In this document: positions 44,817-52,799 of the stretch, in pieces | How the letters are laid out: each line of letters opens with the position of its first letter | Position numbering within the stretch: position 1 is the first letter of the stretch | Assembly: GCA_003139095.1 (NCBI GenBank) | Contig: PLHW01000066.1 | Coordinates: forward strand, 125,285 to 189,284 | Direction of reading: 5' to 3' | Length of the DNA stretch: 64,000 nt | Origin: Acidobacteriaceae bacterium | GTDB lineage: Bacteria > Acidobacteriota > Terriglobia > Terriglobales > Acidobacteriaceae | Notes under the pieces: generated by a model | Databases searched by the model: none | What the model was told of the DNA's origin: nothing | The model's input: the letters and a program-made list of their open reading frames with translations, nothing else | Translations under genes and position numbers: made by a program

Positions 44817-45380
44817 TTATGCTGGCTCGTAACAAACAAACACCACCCCATTGCCAAACGTGCGTGTCTTAGTCAACCGCAGCGCCAGCTTCCTCTTCAT
44901 TCCCTCAAACATTGTCTTCCCCGCTCCCAGCGCCACCGGGCTCACCGCCATCTGATACTCGTCAATCACGCCCGCCTCGGCCAGTTGCGCCACAATGCTC
45001 GCGCTCCCCAAAATCGCCATCCCGCCGCCCTCCTCGTCTTTCATCCGTCGCACCGCCGCCACCATATCGCCCTTCACCAGCGTAGTATTCGTCCACGTCG
45101 CCTCGTCCATCGTCCTTGAAAACACCACCTTCGGCAAATTATTCATCCGCTCCGCCACCACCGGAAACATCTCCGCCGCCTGCGCCGTTGGCCAGAAATT
45201 CTTCATCAGCTCATACGTCACTCTGCCAAAAAGCAGCATCCCGCCGCCCGTCGCATTCGAATCCATAAACTCCCGCCACTCCGCATCCTCCCGCGCCTTA
45301 TGCGCCCAGCTCATATCGCCAACGCTATCCGCGATATACCCATCCACCGTCACCGCATTAAACACAACCAATCTCCGCAT
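44817..45380 (-). CDS. Dihydrofolate reductase-like protein (RibD C-terminal family)
   Basis: 187 residues: RRLVVFNAVTVDGYIADSVGDMSWAH, MLLFGRVTYELMKNFWP, FSRTMDEATWTNTTLV, GGGMAILGSASIVAQLAEAGVIDEYQMAVSPVALGAGKTMFEG. NADPH-binding DHFR/RibD fold; not the housekeeping folate enzyme. Often found with VOC proteins, as here. Confidence 0.9.
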   Translation of the reverse strand: MRRLVVFNAVTVDGYIADSVGDMSWAHKAREDAEWREFMDSNATGGGMLLFGRVTYELMKNFWPTAQAAEMFPVVAERMNNLPKVVFSRTMDEATWTNTTLVKGDMVAAVRRMKDEEGGGMAILGSASIVAQLAEAGVIDEYQMAVSPVALGAGKTMFEGMKRKLALRLTKTRTFGNGVVFVCYEPA

Positions 45381-45475
45381 GATGATAGGTGTCCCCCGTG
45401 TAACCGTGTGTGCCGCGTGGTAGAAAGGTTCCGGTCAGCGATGGTCAGTAAGTCGGCCAATAAGTCATAGCGTTG

Positions 45476-45503
45476 ACTGATAACTGGCAACTGGCAACTG
45501 CTA
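45476..45503. repeat. Heptameric tandem repeat (ACTGATA/ACTGGCA)
   Basis: ACTGATA, ACTGGCA, ACTGGCA, ACTGCTA, the last overlapping the stop codon of the oxidoreductase gene. Same class as 34844-34874. Confidence 0.82.
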
Positions 45504-46499
45504 CACCCCGACCCGCCCCGCGTGCCGCCGAATCTCCCCCAGTATCTCCAGTCCCAGCTCCAGCGCCCGCCGCCCATCCTCCAGCGGAACCACCGTCCCC
45601 GTCCGCTCCCGCACCGCCTGCAAAAATGCCTTGATCTCCGCCAGCAGCGGCTCCTCCGCCACTATCTCCGGCTTGGCCATTTGAATCTGCGCATTCCCAC
45701 TTGGGTGCCCCACGTCTCGTTGGGTGCCCCACTCATTCGCGTTCTTTGCGAATGAGTGGGTATCCACCGAAAACACCAGCACATCCTGCCGCCCATAATC
45801 GATCGATATATACTGCCCCTTCTGAAAAAATCTCAGCTTCCTCACCCGCTCCGTCGACACGCGGCTCGCCGTAAAATTTGCCACGCATCCCGACTCGAAC
45901 TCCACCCGCACATTCGCAATATCCACTTTCCCCGACAAAATCGGCAGCCCCACCGCCCGTATCTCTTTCACCGGAGACTTCACAAACGTCAGCACAATAT
46001 CCAAATCGTGAATCATCAAATCCAGCACCACATCTACATCCAGCGCTCGCGGAGAAAACACGCTCAACCGGTGTACCTCAAAAAACATCGGCTTGTGGAT
46101 CAGCGGCAGCGTCGCCCGCACCGCCGGATTGAATCTCTCCAGGTGCCCCACCTGCGCCACGCGCCCGTGCGCCGACGCCAGCCGTATCAACTCGTCCGCC
46201 TCCCCCAGCGTCGCCGCCACCGGCTTTTCAATCAGCACATCCACGCCCGCCTGCATCAGCGCCCGCGCCACTTCCACATGCCGCACCGTCGGCACCGCCA
46301 CTGTCGCGGCTTGCACCTCGCCGTGCGTGGCCATCATCTGCTCCACCGACCCAAACGCCTCGCATCCAAACTCGCTCGCCACCGCGTCCGCCCGCGCCGC
46401 GTCGCAATCGGCCACACCCACCAGCCGCACCATTCCCGCCTGCTGCAATGCGTGATACACCCGTGCGTGGTTGCGCCCAAACGCCCCCACCCCCACCAC
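45501..46499 (-). CDS. Gfo/Idh/MocA family oxidoreductase with a repeat-encoded insert
   Basis: 332 residues. Rossmann start VGVGAFGRNHARVYHAL, VLIEKPVAATLGEADELIR with the family Lys-Pro motif, AQVGHLERFNPAVR, and DLMIHDLDIVLTFV. NAD(P)-dependent sugar or inositol dehydrogenase type; substrate unknown, possibly UDP-sugar work since lpxI and glycosyltransferases are near. GTG 46499 is the only visible start and trims the first beta strand by four residues, so a rarer start codon slightly upstream is possible. Residues about 247-262 (NANEWGTQRDVGHPSG) are encoded by a hairpin repeat. Confidence 0.87.
   Translation of the reverse strand: MVGVGAFGRNHARVYHALQQAGMVRLVGVADCDAARADAVASEFGCEAFGSVEQMMATHGEVQAATVAVPTVRHVEVARALMQAGVDVLIEKPVAATLGEADELIRLASAHGRVAQVGHLERFNPAVRATLPLIHKPMFFEVHRLSVFSPRALDVDVVLDLMIHDLDIVLTFVKSPVKEIRAVGLPILSGKVDIANVRVEFESGCVANFTASRVSTERVRKLRFFQKGQYISIDYGRQDVLVFSVDTHSFAKNANEWGTQRDVGHPSGNAQIQMAKPEIVAEEPLLAEIKAFLQAVRERTGTVVPLEDGRRALELGLEILGEIRRHAGRVGV
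45701..45760. repeat. GTGCCCC hairpin repeat inside the oxidoreductase gene
   Basis: TTGGGTGCCCCAC occurs twice (45700, 45719) followed by a perfect inverted repeat: CCCACTCATTCGC (45728-45740), loop GTTCTTT, GCGAATGAGTGGG (45748-45760). Related hairpins lie in gaps at 57736 and 58866. Here it is translated. Confidence 0.9.
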
Positions 46500-46709
46500 C
46501 GCGACATTGATCGGAATTTGTTCGCTCAGACCCGCACCCCGTCCACAAAGTTAACCACAAATAACGCGCTATTCTCGCAGCAATTCTTCGCCCAGCACAA
46601 GACAATCGGCGACGAATTGTCTATCAAAAGCGCATCAAATCGCGCTCTCTGCACCTCCAGCCTTGAGTTATAATCCAGCCGCACCTTCGCCAGGTGCGGA
46701 CTTATTCCT

Positions 46710-48917
46710 ATGCGTAAACTATCGATTCTCTTCCTCTGCCTGCTGTGCTCGGTCATCTCGCCGGCCGCCGCCAACGGCAAGCCCGCCATCGCACCCCCGC
46801 CTGCGACGGCGACACACGCCGTCACCGACGACTACTTCGGCGCCAAAATCGTCGATCCCTATCGCTGGTTAGAGGACTTGAAAAGCCCCGAGGTTTCCGC
46901 CTGGATGAAAGCCCAGAATGACTACACGCGGGCCGTCCTCGATCGCATTCCCTCTCGCGACCGGCTCCACGCCCGCATCGCCGAGCTCGATAACACTGGA
47001 GTCCGCGTCTTCGGCCTTCAGTCCTTTGGCGGGCGTTTGTTTTATCAGAAACAGATGCCGGGCGACGACAACCACCGGCTCTACGTTCGCGACGCAGCCA
47101 CTGGGACCGAGCGTTTGCTGATCAATCCCGAGTTGTTGACCGAAAATGGCGTCCACTATTCCATCGACTACTTCCAAGCCTCTCCGGATGGCAAGCTGGT
47201 TGCGGTCGGCATCTCGCCCGGCGGCTCGGAGAACAGCGTTCTCCGCATCCTCGAAGCCGATACCGGACGTGACCTCGGCGAGCGCATCGACCGCACGCAG
47301 TTTGGCTCCATTGCCTGGCTGCCGGATAATCGCTCCTTCTTCTACAACCGTCTGCAAAAGCTCCCACCCGGCGCGCCCCGCACCGACTATTACTTGAACA
47401 GCCGCGTCTACATCCATCGCCTGGGAAGTGACCCCGACAAAGATGTTGCCGTCTTCGGCCGCGGACTCTCCGCCTCTGTGAAGATCGACGAGCGCGATTT
47501 TCCATTCATCGCGTTGCCCGTTGCTTCGCACTACGCGCTCGCCATCGATGCGCATGGCGTACAGAACGAGGTCACCGCATATCTCGCCAAACTGGATGAT
47601 GTTCGCGGCGCCGCTACCCCATGGCGCAAAGTCGCCGACGTCGATGATCAAATTACTGGCTTCGACATTCACGGCGACTTCGCCTACCTCCTTACTCATC
47701 GCAATGCCTCGCGCTTCAAAGTCCTGCGCGTCGATTTGCGCACCGCTGACCTAACCCAGGCCACCGTCGTCATTCCTGCCGGTGATGCCGTCATCACTAC
47801 CATCGCCGCCGCCGCCGATGCCCTCTACCTGCAAAAGCTGGACGGTGGCCTCGGTCGCCTCTGGCGCTTGCCCTATGAGGGCGGCGCCGCCACCGAAATC
47901 TCTCTGCCTTTTGACGGCGCGATTTACGAAATCGACAGCAATCCCACCGAGCCCGGCGTCTTCGTTCGCCTCGCTTCCTGGACTCAATCACCACGTTTCT
48001 TTCACTACGACCCGAAGACCCAAACGCTAGCCGACACGAAAATTATTCCGCCATCTCCCGCCGACTTTTCCGCCATCGCATCCGAAGAAGTCAAAGTGAA
48101 AGCCTCCGATGGCGCGCTCGTCCCCCTGTCCATCATTCATCGCCGCGATCTCAAAATGGATGGTTCCCATCCCACCCTGCTGCACGGCTATGGCTCCTAC
48201 GGGATTACCTATGACCCGAACTTCGACCCAACTTCTCTTGCCTGGCTGGAGCGCGGCGGCGTGCTTGCCGTCGCCCATGTGCGCGGCGGCGGAGAGAACG
48301 GCGAAGACTGGCACAACGCCGGCCGCAAAGCCACCAAGCAAAACACCATCACTGACTTCGTCGCCTGCGCCGAGTACCTCGTCTCCCAGCGCTACACCTC
48401 GCCTTCGCATCTTGCCGGCGAAGGCACCAGCGCCGGCGGCATTACCATCGGGGGCGCCATCACCGAGCGTCCCGAATTATTCGGCGCCGCCCTCGATAAC
48501 GTTGGCATGTCCGACGATCTGCGCGCCGAATTGCAGATCAACGGACCCGCCAACATTCCCGAGTTCGGCACCGTCAAGAACGAGCAAGATTTCCATAATC
48601 TGCTGAGGATCAGCGCCTACCACCGGTTGAAAGATCACACGCCCTATCCCGCCGTATTGCTCACCACCGGAGTGAATGATCCGCGCGTCGATCCCTGGCA
48701 GATGAATAAGATGACCGCCCGTCTCCAAGCGGCGACCTCCAGCGGCAAACCGGTTCTCCTGCGCGTCGACTACGATGCCGGTCACGGAGGCATCGACGCG
48801 ACGCGCGCTCAACACACCGCCTTGCTCACCGATCAGTTTTCTTTCCTGCTGTGGCAGTTGGGCGATCCCGAATTCCAAATCCAAGACCCGGGCCCGCAGA
48901 GCCCAGCCGGCAAATAA
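46710..48917 (+). CDS. Secreted prolyl oligopeptidase (S9A)
   Basis: 735 residues. Signal peptide (LSILFLCLLCSVISPAAA), N-terminal DDYFGAKIVDPYRWLEDLKSPEVSAWMKAQN, propeller, and hydrolase domain with LLHGYGSYGITYDPNF, AHVRGGGENGEDWHNAGRKATKQNTITDF, nucleophile loop GEGTSAGGITIGG, Asp in TGVNDPRVDPWQ and His in DAGHGGIDAT. Cuts short peptides after proline. The nucleophile loop is GTSAGG rather than the usual GGSNGG, a common bacterial variant. Confidence 0.94.
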   Translation: MRKLSILFLCLLCSVISPAAANGKPAIAPPPATATHAVTDDYFGAKIVDPYRWLEDLKSPEVSAWMKAQNDYTRAVLDRIPSRDRLHARIAELDNTGVRVFGLQSFGGRLFYQKQMPGDDNHRLYVRDAATGTERLLINPELLTENGVHYSIDYFQASPDGKLVAVGISPGGSENSVLRILEADTGRDLGERIDRTQFGSIAWLPDNRSFFYNRLQKLPPGAPRTDYYLNSRVYIHRLGSDPDKDVAVFGRGLSASVKIDERDFPFIALPVASHYALAIDAHGVQNEVTAYLAKLDDVRGAATPWRKVADVDDQITGFDIHGDFAYLLTHRNASRFKVLRVDLRTADLTQATVVIPAGDAVITTIAAAADALYLQKLDGGLGRLWRLPYEGGAATEISLPFDGAIYEIDSNPTEPGVFVRLASWTQSPRFFHYDPKTQTLADTKIIPPSPADFSAIASEEVKVKASDGALVPLSIIHRRDLKMDGSHPTLLHGYGSYGITYDPNFDPTSLAWLERGGVLAVAHVRGGGENGEDWHNAGRKATKQNTITDFVACAEYLVSQRYTSPSHLAGEGTSAGGITIGGAITERPELFGAALDNVGMSDDLRAELQINGPANIPEFGTVKNEQDFHNLLRISAYHRLKDHTPYPAVLLTTGVNDPRVDPWQMNKMTARLQAATSSGKPVLLRVDYDAGHGGIDATRAQHTALLTDQFSFLLWQLGDPEFQIQDPGPQSPAGK

Positions 48918-48928
48918 AACTTCAAGCT

Positions 48929-49399
48929 TCAGAACTTCTTCAACAGCGATATCTGCCCGGCGTGATACAGCTCATGCTGGGCAAGCCCATCCAGCATGTA
49001 GCCGAACGTGTAGTGCGCGCCTTTCTTCCCCGGAACCGGCTTCAGCAGGCTCGCCTCGGGGAAGTGGGTTACCGCGGCCGTCAATTCGTCATGCACGCGC
49101 CGCACTTCCTCCAGCGTCTTGCCCCACGCCGCCTCGCTCGTGTCGGTCACCGGCGGAAAATTTTCCGCGTCCGAAACCTGCACCGCTACGCCCGTCATGC
49201 GCCGTTGCACCGCTCCATCCCACGCCGCGATGTGCAGCACCAACTCCCAGATGCTGTGCGCATTCTTGATCGGCCGCGCCGCCGCCTGCGCCGCCGTCAC
49301 CCCGGTCAAAATCTCAAACAAAGAATCTCCATGCCACGCCCCTCCATAAAACGCCCGCCGCAACTGATCTGCAATCCTCGCAGTTTCCGCCATAGCCAC
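48929..49399 (-). CDS. DinB-like protein
   Basis: 156 residues of four-helix type with the metal histidines: AFYGGAWHGDSLFEILTG, SIWELVLHIAAWDGAVQRRM and LAQHELYHAGQISLLKK. DinB/YfiT-like superfamily; members include thiol-dependent transferases, so the activity is open. Single gene, convergent with the oligopeptidase. Confidence 0.9.
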   Translation of the reverse strand: MAMAETARIADQLRRAFYGGAWHGDSLFEILTGVTAAQAAARPIKNAHSIWELVLHIAAWDGAVQRRMTGVAVQVSDAENFPPVTDTSEAAWGKTLEEVRRVHDELTAAVTHFPEASLLKPVPGKKGAHYTFGYMLDGLAQHELYHAGQISLLKKF

Positions 49400-49465
49400 G
49401 CTCCAAAAAAATTATTCTAAATATCTCTCCCTATTTTGATGCCCAAGGTCTCACAGGAGAAAACC

Positions 49466-49792
49466 ATGTTGCCCAACTCCCGCATCGCAATTCATCCCGG
49501 CACCGTCCTCGCGGAGGAATTCCTGCACCCGCTCCACCTCACGCAAGCCAAACTCGCGCGCGCGCTCCACATCCCCCTCAACCGCGTAAACGAACTCGTG
49601 CGCGGAAAGCGCGGCGTCACTCCCCAGTCCGCCCTTCTCCTCGCACAATATTTCGGCAACTCGCCCGAGTTTTGGATGAACCTCCAGACCGCCCACGATC
49701 TCACCCGCGCCCGCGCAGAAATGCAAAAGAAGCCCGCACGCCCTTCCTCAAAGTCCAAGCCCCGCCATGCCCGCGCCCAGGGCGCAGACTAA
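49466..49792 (+). CDS. HigA-like antitoxin without adjacent toxin
   Basis: 108 residues: RIAIHPGTVLAEEFLHPLHLTQAKLARALHIPLNRVNELVRGKRGVTPQSALLLAQYFGNSPEFWMNLQTAHDLTRARAEM is the VapI/HigA helix-turn-helix. ATG 49466 follows CACAGGAGAAA. A HigB toxin gene normally precedes it; the 66 bp before it and the minus-strand DinB gene leave no room. The C-terminal tail is basic and low-complexity. Confidence 0.88.
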   Translation: MLPNSRIAIHPGTVLAEEFLHPLHLTQAKLARALHIPLNRVNELVRGKRGVTPQSALLLAQYFGNSPEFWMNLQTAHDLTRARAEMQKKPARPSSKSKPRHARAQGAD

Positions 49793-49811
49793 CCTCTGCG
49801 GGTGAAGTTTC

Positions 49812-50651
49812 TCACTCCGCCACCACGCAGATCCCCGCCTCATCTGCCGCCGCCACCATCGCCTCTCCATCCAACAGCAAACACCGCCCCGCATCGATTC
49901 CGAGGCAACTCGCCCTCGCCTGCTTCATCGTCTCAATCGTCGCGACCCCAATCACCGGAACGTCAAACCGCATATCCTGCGCCGGCTTTGCGATCTTCAC
50001 CACCGTCAGCGCCCGCTGCAATATCGACGCCTCACCCTCCAAACTCCGCATAAGCTCCCCCGCCCGCGCAATCGTCGCATCCGTTCCCTCCATCGCTTCC
50101 ACCGCCACGCACGCCGTCTCCGCAATCACCACCGTCTGCCCAATGTCGTACTCCGCCAGACGCCGCGCCACCTCCCGCCCATACCTAATATTCTTCCCCT
50201 CCTGCTCCGTCGGCCCCCGCCGCGTCCGCACCCCTGCCCGCGCCAGCAGCGGCTCCAGCAGCGCCGTCGAATTCTCCAGCACAATCCCTTCCTCCCCCAG
50301 CGCCTTCGCCACCGCCCCCAGCAGCGAATCCGTATTCCGTAGTGCCAGCGACATCAGCAGTTTCATCATTCGCACATCCGGCTTGATCGCCGAAAAAATC
50401 TGTTTGTGTTTCACCTGCCCCGCCATCACCGCCCGCGTTACTCCCGCCCTCTTGAACGTATCGATCAGCTTCGACAATTCCCCCAGCGACAGCCAATGCA
50501 CCACCGCGCCCTTCTCCGCGATCTCCGCGAACGCCTCTTCTTTAATCGCCGCCACTACCACCTCATATCCCTGCGCCCGCGCCGCCTCCAGCACCAGCAA
50601 AGGAAACTTCCCATTCCCCGCAATCAACCCAATTTTTCCCGCCGAGTCCAT
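49812..50651 (-). CDS. lpxI: UDP-2,3-diacylglucosamine pyrophosphatase LpxI
   Basis: 279 residues from ATG 50651: MDSAGKIGLIAGNGKFPLLVLEAARAQGYEVVVAAI, LGELSKLIDTFKRAGVTRAVMAGQVKHKQIF, and the C-terminal domain with TVVIAETACVAVEAMEGTDATIARAGEL and DMRFDVPVIGVATIETM. Hydrolyses UDP-2,3-diacylglucosamine to lipid X in lipid A synthesis at the inner membrane; evidence for a diderm host. The other lpx genes are not in the window. Confidence 0.93.
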   Translation of the reverse strand: MDSAGKIGLIAGNGKFPLLVLEAARAQGYEVVVAAIKEEAFAEIAEKGAVVHWLSLGELSKLIDTFKRAGVTRAVMAGQVKHKQIFSAIKPDVRMMKLLMSLALRNTDSLLGAVAKALGEEGIVLENSTALLEPLLARAGVRTRRGPTEQEGKNIRYGREVARRLAEYDIGQTVVIAETACVAVEAMEGTDATIARAGELMRSLEGEASILQRALTVVKIAKPAQDMRFDVPVIGVATIETMKQARASCLGIDAGRCLLLDGEAMVAAADEAGICVVAE

Positions 50652-50847
50652 AAGCAACTCAGTGTAGCGCGGAGTGTCAGTCTGTGGCGCGGGACACTCA
50701 GTGTGGCGCGGACACTCCTGTTCGCGTGCCCGCGCCAAATGAGCTCTCCGCTCCGCCCCCAGCCCTGAAGCTGAACTTTGAAACCGTGAAACCTTGAAAC
50801 TTTCTTACCCTTCCGCCAAAGGGACATTAAAGAACTTAATTATGTAC

Positions 50848-50876
50848 TTGACAAAACTAATATTCTGTCCTATAAA
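50848..50876 (+). promoter_or_regulatory. Near-consensus sigma-70 promoter
   Basis: TTGACA (50848-50853), 17-bp spacer, TATAAA (50871-50876) in an AT-rich island. The ATG of the DUF2089 gene is 23 bp after the -10 box, so the mRNA leader is only about 15 nt, with no clear purine-rich ribosome site. The cleanest housekeeping promoter visible in the window. Confidence 0.88.
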
Positions 50877-50898
50877 ACTAGCTGTAGGTTATCTCGAT

Positions 50899-51249
50899 AT
50901 GGATATCTCTAAGGCCACCTGTTCCGATTGCAACCGCCCCCTCAAGGTCTCCCGCATGTCCTGCCCCTCCTGCTCCCTCGTCGTCGAGGGAAACTTCGAA
51001 GTCTCCCCCCTCGCCCAGCTCTCCATCGACGACCAGGCCTTTGTCATGGCCTTCGTCCGCCACCACGGTTCCATCAAAAAAATGGAGGCCCTGTTCAACA
51101 TCAGTTATCCCACCGTCAAAAATCGTCTCAACGCCATCGGCGCCGCCCTCGATCACAGTTTCACGGCGCCTTCGCCGAACCTCTACGTCCTCGAGCAACT
51201 CTCGCGCGGCGAACTCACCGTCGAGGAGGCCATCGAAAAATTAACCTGA
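50899..51249 (+). CDS. DUF2089 zinc-ribbon/HTH protein
   Basis: 116 residues. Zinc ribbon CSDCNRPLKVSRMSCPSC at the N-terminus, then a helix-turn-helix-like region LDDQAFVMAFVRHHGSIKKMEALFNISYPTVKNRLNAIGA (reads SIDDQ at its start), and a SHOCT-like end VLEQLSRGELTVEEAIEKL. Presumed DNA-binding regulator. Encoded with the SHOCT-like protein 78 bp downstream; such pairs occur in Firmicutes and Acidobacteria, possibly with an envelope-stress role (inference). Confidence 0.85.
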   Translation: MDISKATCSDCNRPLKVSRMSCPSCSLVVEGNFEVSPLAQLSIDDQAFVMAFVRHHGSIKKMEALFNISYPTVKNRLNAIGAALDHSFTAPSPNLYVLEQLSRGELTVEEAIEKLT

Positions 51250-51327
51250 AAATTCGTTGCCAAAAAAATCGATCGCACATAACCCAACTGCACCATCAAT
51301 TGCACGCAGTATCAAAAGGAGAAACCC

Positions 51328-51771
51328 ATGAATCCCGAACGACTGAAAATTCTCGAAATGCTCGCCGCAGGAAAAATCACCGCCGCCGATGCCGACAAGC
51401 TGCTCGACAAAATCGCCGGCTCCGCCTCCACCGAAAACCGCGCCGAATCGAAATCCACTGCCGGGCCCGAAACCGGCTCCGAAGCCAGGCCCGCCGCCGG
51501 CGACTCTCCCAAGCCGCGCTTCCTCCGCATCCTCGTCGACAAGCCCGGCCACGATCAGGTCAACGTCCGCATGCCCCTTGGATTGATGCGCACCGGAACC
51601 AACTTTCTCGCCGTGCTGCCCACCGAGGTTCGCGAGAAATTGTCCGAGCGCGGCGTCGACGTTGCCGCCCTCGGCTCTCTCAATGCCCGCGAATGGTCCG
51701 ACCTCGTCGACAACCTCAACATCGATATCGAAAAAGGCGATGGCAAAAAAGTAAAAATCTTCTGCGAGTAA
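51328..51771 (+). CDS. SHOCT-like domain protein
   Basis: 147 residues. The N-terminus MNPERLKILEMLAAGKITAADADKLLDKI is a short helical oligomerisation motif of the SHOCT/YvlB type; a disordered linker follows, then FLRILVDKPGHDQVNVRMPLGLMRTGTNFLAVLPTEVREKL and the acidic C-terminus VDNLNIDIEKGDGKKVKIFCE. AAAGGAG ribosome site. Works presumably with the DUF2089 protein encoded upstream; the same short helical motif ends that protein. Confidence 0.82.
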   Translation: MNPERLKILEMLAAGKITAADADKLLDKIAGSASTENRAESKSTAGPETGSEARPAAGDSPKPRFLRILVDKPGHDQVNVRMPLGLMRTGTNFLAVLPTEVREKLSERGVDVAALGSLNAREWSDLVDNLNIDIEKGDGKKVKIFCE

Positions 51772-51828
51772 TAGACATGTCGGTTTGGAGGCTGCGCAAG
51801 AACGCTTGCTCTGTGCACGATCGGGTAG

Positions 51829-51849
51829 GGCGCGAGTGCCACTCGCGCC
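51829..51849. repeat. Short perfect hairpin in the gap before rimP
   Basis: GGCGCGAGT-GCC-ACTCGCGCC, nine-base arms and three-base loop, without T-run. REP-like; no second copy noticed. Gap 51772-52175 otherwise holds a heptameric array and the rimP leader hairpin. Confidence 0.6.
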
Positions 51850-51990
51850 GTAAGCAACGCAAGAATCAGACGCGGCTTCCAGTCGCTGGGGCAACGCGGC
51901 GGCGTGAAACCAGAGTTTTCCGTCACCTCTTTAGCCTCTTCGTCAGCCGTCGGTCGGTAGCAAAAGCCGAAAGCGATTCGCAATACGCGA

Positions 51991-52018
51991 ACGACTAACG
52001 ACCATCGACTGCCGACGA
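51991..52018. repeat. Degenerate heptameric repeat (nCGACnn)
   Basis: ACGACTA, ACGACCA, TCGACTG, CCGACGA in the rimP upstream region. Weakest member of the 7-bp class. Confidence 0.5.
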
Positions 52019-52104
52019 TCAGCGGTTTGTATTTTCCCGGGGCCCGGCGTATAGTTACTCCTTAGAACTGTTGTGTCGTAGTGTCGGATTTGGCGAAGCA
52101 CACC

Positions 52105-52126
52105 AGTGGGCGCAAGCCCACTTTTT
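52105..52126 (+). promoter_or_regulatory. Terminator-like hairpin in the rimP leader
   Basis: AGTGGGC-GCAA-GCCCACT followed by TTTTT, 50 bp before the rimP start. A GNRA-looped hairpin with T-run at this place is seen before rimP in many bacteria and may act as an attenuator of the rimP-nusA-infB operon; it could also be read-through-prone because NusA itself modulates such sites (inference). Confidence 0.75.
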
Positions 52127-52175
52127 AGTTTCCGACGATTTCGGCTCTGCGGTTCCAAAGCAACTTGCTGAAAAC

Positions 52176-52694
52176 ATGGCTTTTGATAAAGACAAGCTCC
52201 GCGAAATCGCGGAGCGCGTGGCTGGCTCCAGCGGGCTCGAAGTGGTCGAAATTGAATTTCTCGGCTCCGGCAAGCATCGCATGCTGCGCGTCTACATCGA
52301 CCGCCCCGGCGCCGTGCCTTCGGTCAATCATCCCGATGGCGTTACGCACGAGGATTGCGCCAGTTTCAGCCGCGAGTTTGGCACCATTATTGACGTTGAA
52401 GACGCGATGCCCGGCGGCTCGTACGTGCTCGAAGTTTCGTCGCCTGGCCTCGATCGCAAGCTGACCCGGCCCGCGGATTTTGAGCGCTTTCGCGGTCATC
52501 GCGTCAAGTTGATGACGCGCGAACCGGTGAACGATAACCGGCATTTTGAAGGCAAGCTTGAGCGCTTCGAAAACGGCAGGCTCGTGCTTGATCTGACCGA
52601 GGCGCGCCGCAAGATGCGCCCCAAAGACGGCACTCAGTCGGTGGAAATTGAACTAGGCAACGTCGAGAAGGCGAACTTAGTTCCAGAGATATAA
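52176..52694 (+). CDS. rimP: Ribosome maturation factor RimP
   Basis: 172 residues from ATG 52176: LREIAERVAGSSGLEVVEIEFLGSGKHRMLRVYIDRPGAVPSVNHPDGVTHEDCASFSREFGTIIDVEDAMPGGSYVLEVSSPGLDRKLTRPADFERFRGHRVKL. Needed for 30S assembly. Head of the conserved rimP-nusA-infB set; 105 bp of repeats separate it from nusA. More balanced in G and C than nusA and infB. Confidence 0.96.
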   Translation: MAFDKDKLREIAERVAGSSGLEVVEIEFLGSGKHRMLRVYIDRPGAVPSVNHPDGVTHEDCASFSREFGTIIDVEDAMPGGSYVLEVSSPGLDRKLTRPADFERFRGHRVKLMTREPVNDNRHFEGKLERFENGRLVLDLTEARRKMRPKDGTQSVEIELGNVEKANLVPEI

Positions 52695-52696
52695 AG

Positions 52697-52795
52697 ATTT
52701 CAAAGTGATTGAGGTTTCAAAGTTTCAAGGTTTAAAACCGTCCGACGGTGCGGATCCTCTGAAACCTTGAAACCCTGAAACCTTGCAACCTGGAT
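52697..52795. repeat. GTTTCAAR repeat with inverted arms between rimP and nusA
   Basis: Left arm AGGTTTCAAAGTTTCAAGG (52712-52730), right arm GAAACCTTGAAACCCTGAAACC (52761 on, written in parts: GAAACCTT, GAAACCCT, GAAACCTT). They can pair in mRNA within an otherwise co-transcribed operon. Confidence 0.8.
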
Positions 52796-52799
52796 TCTT

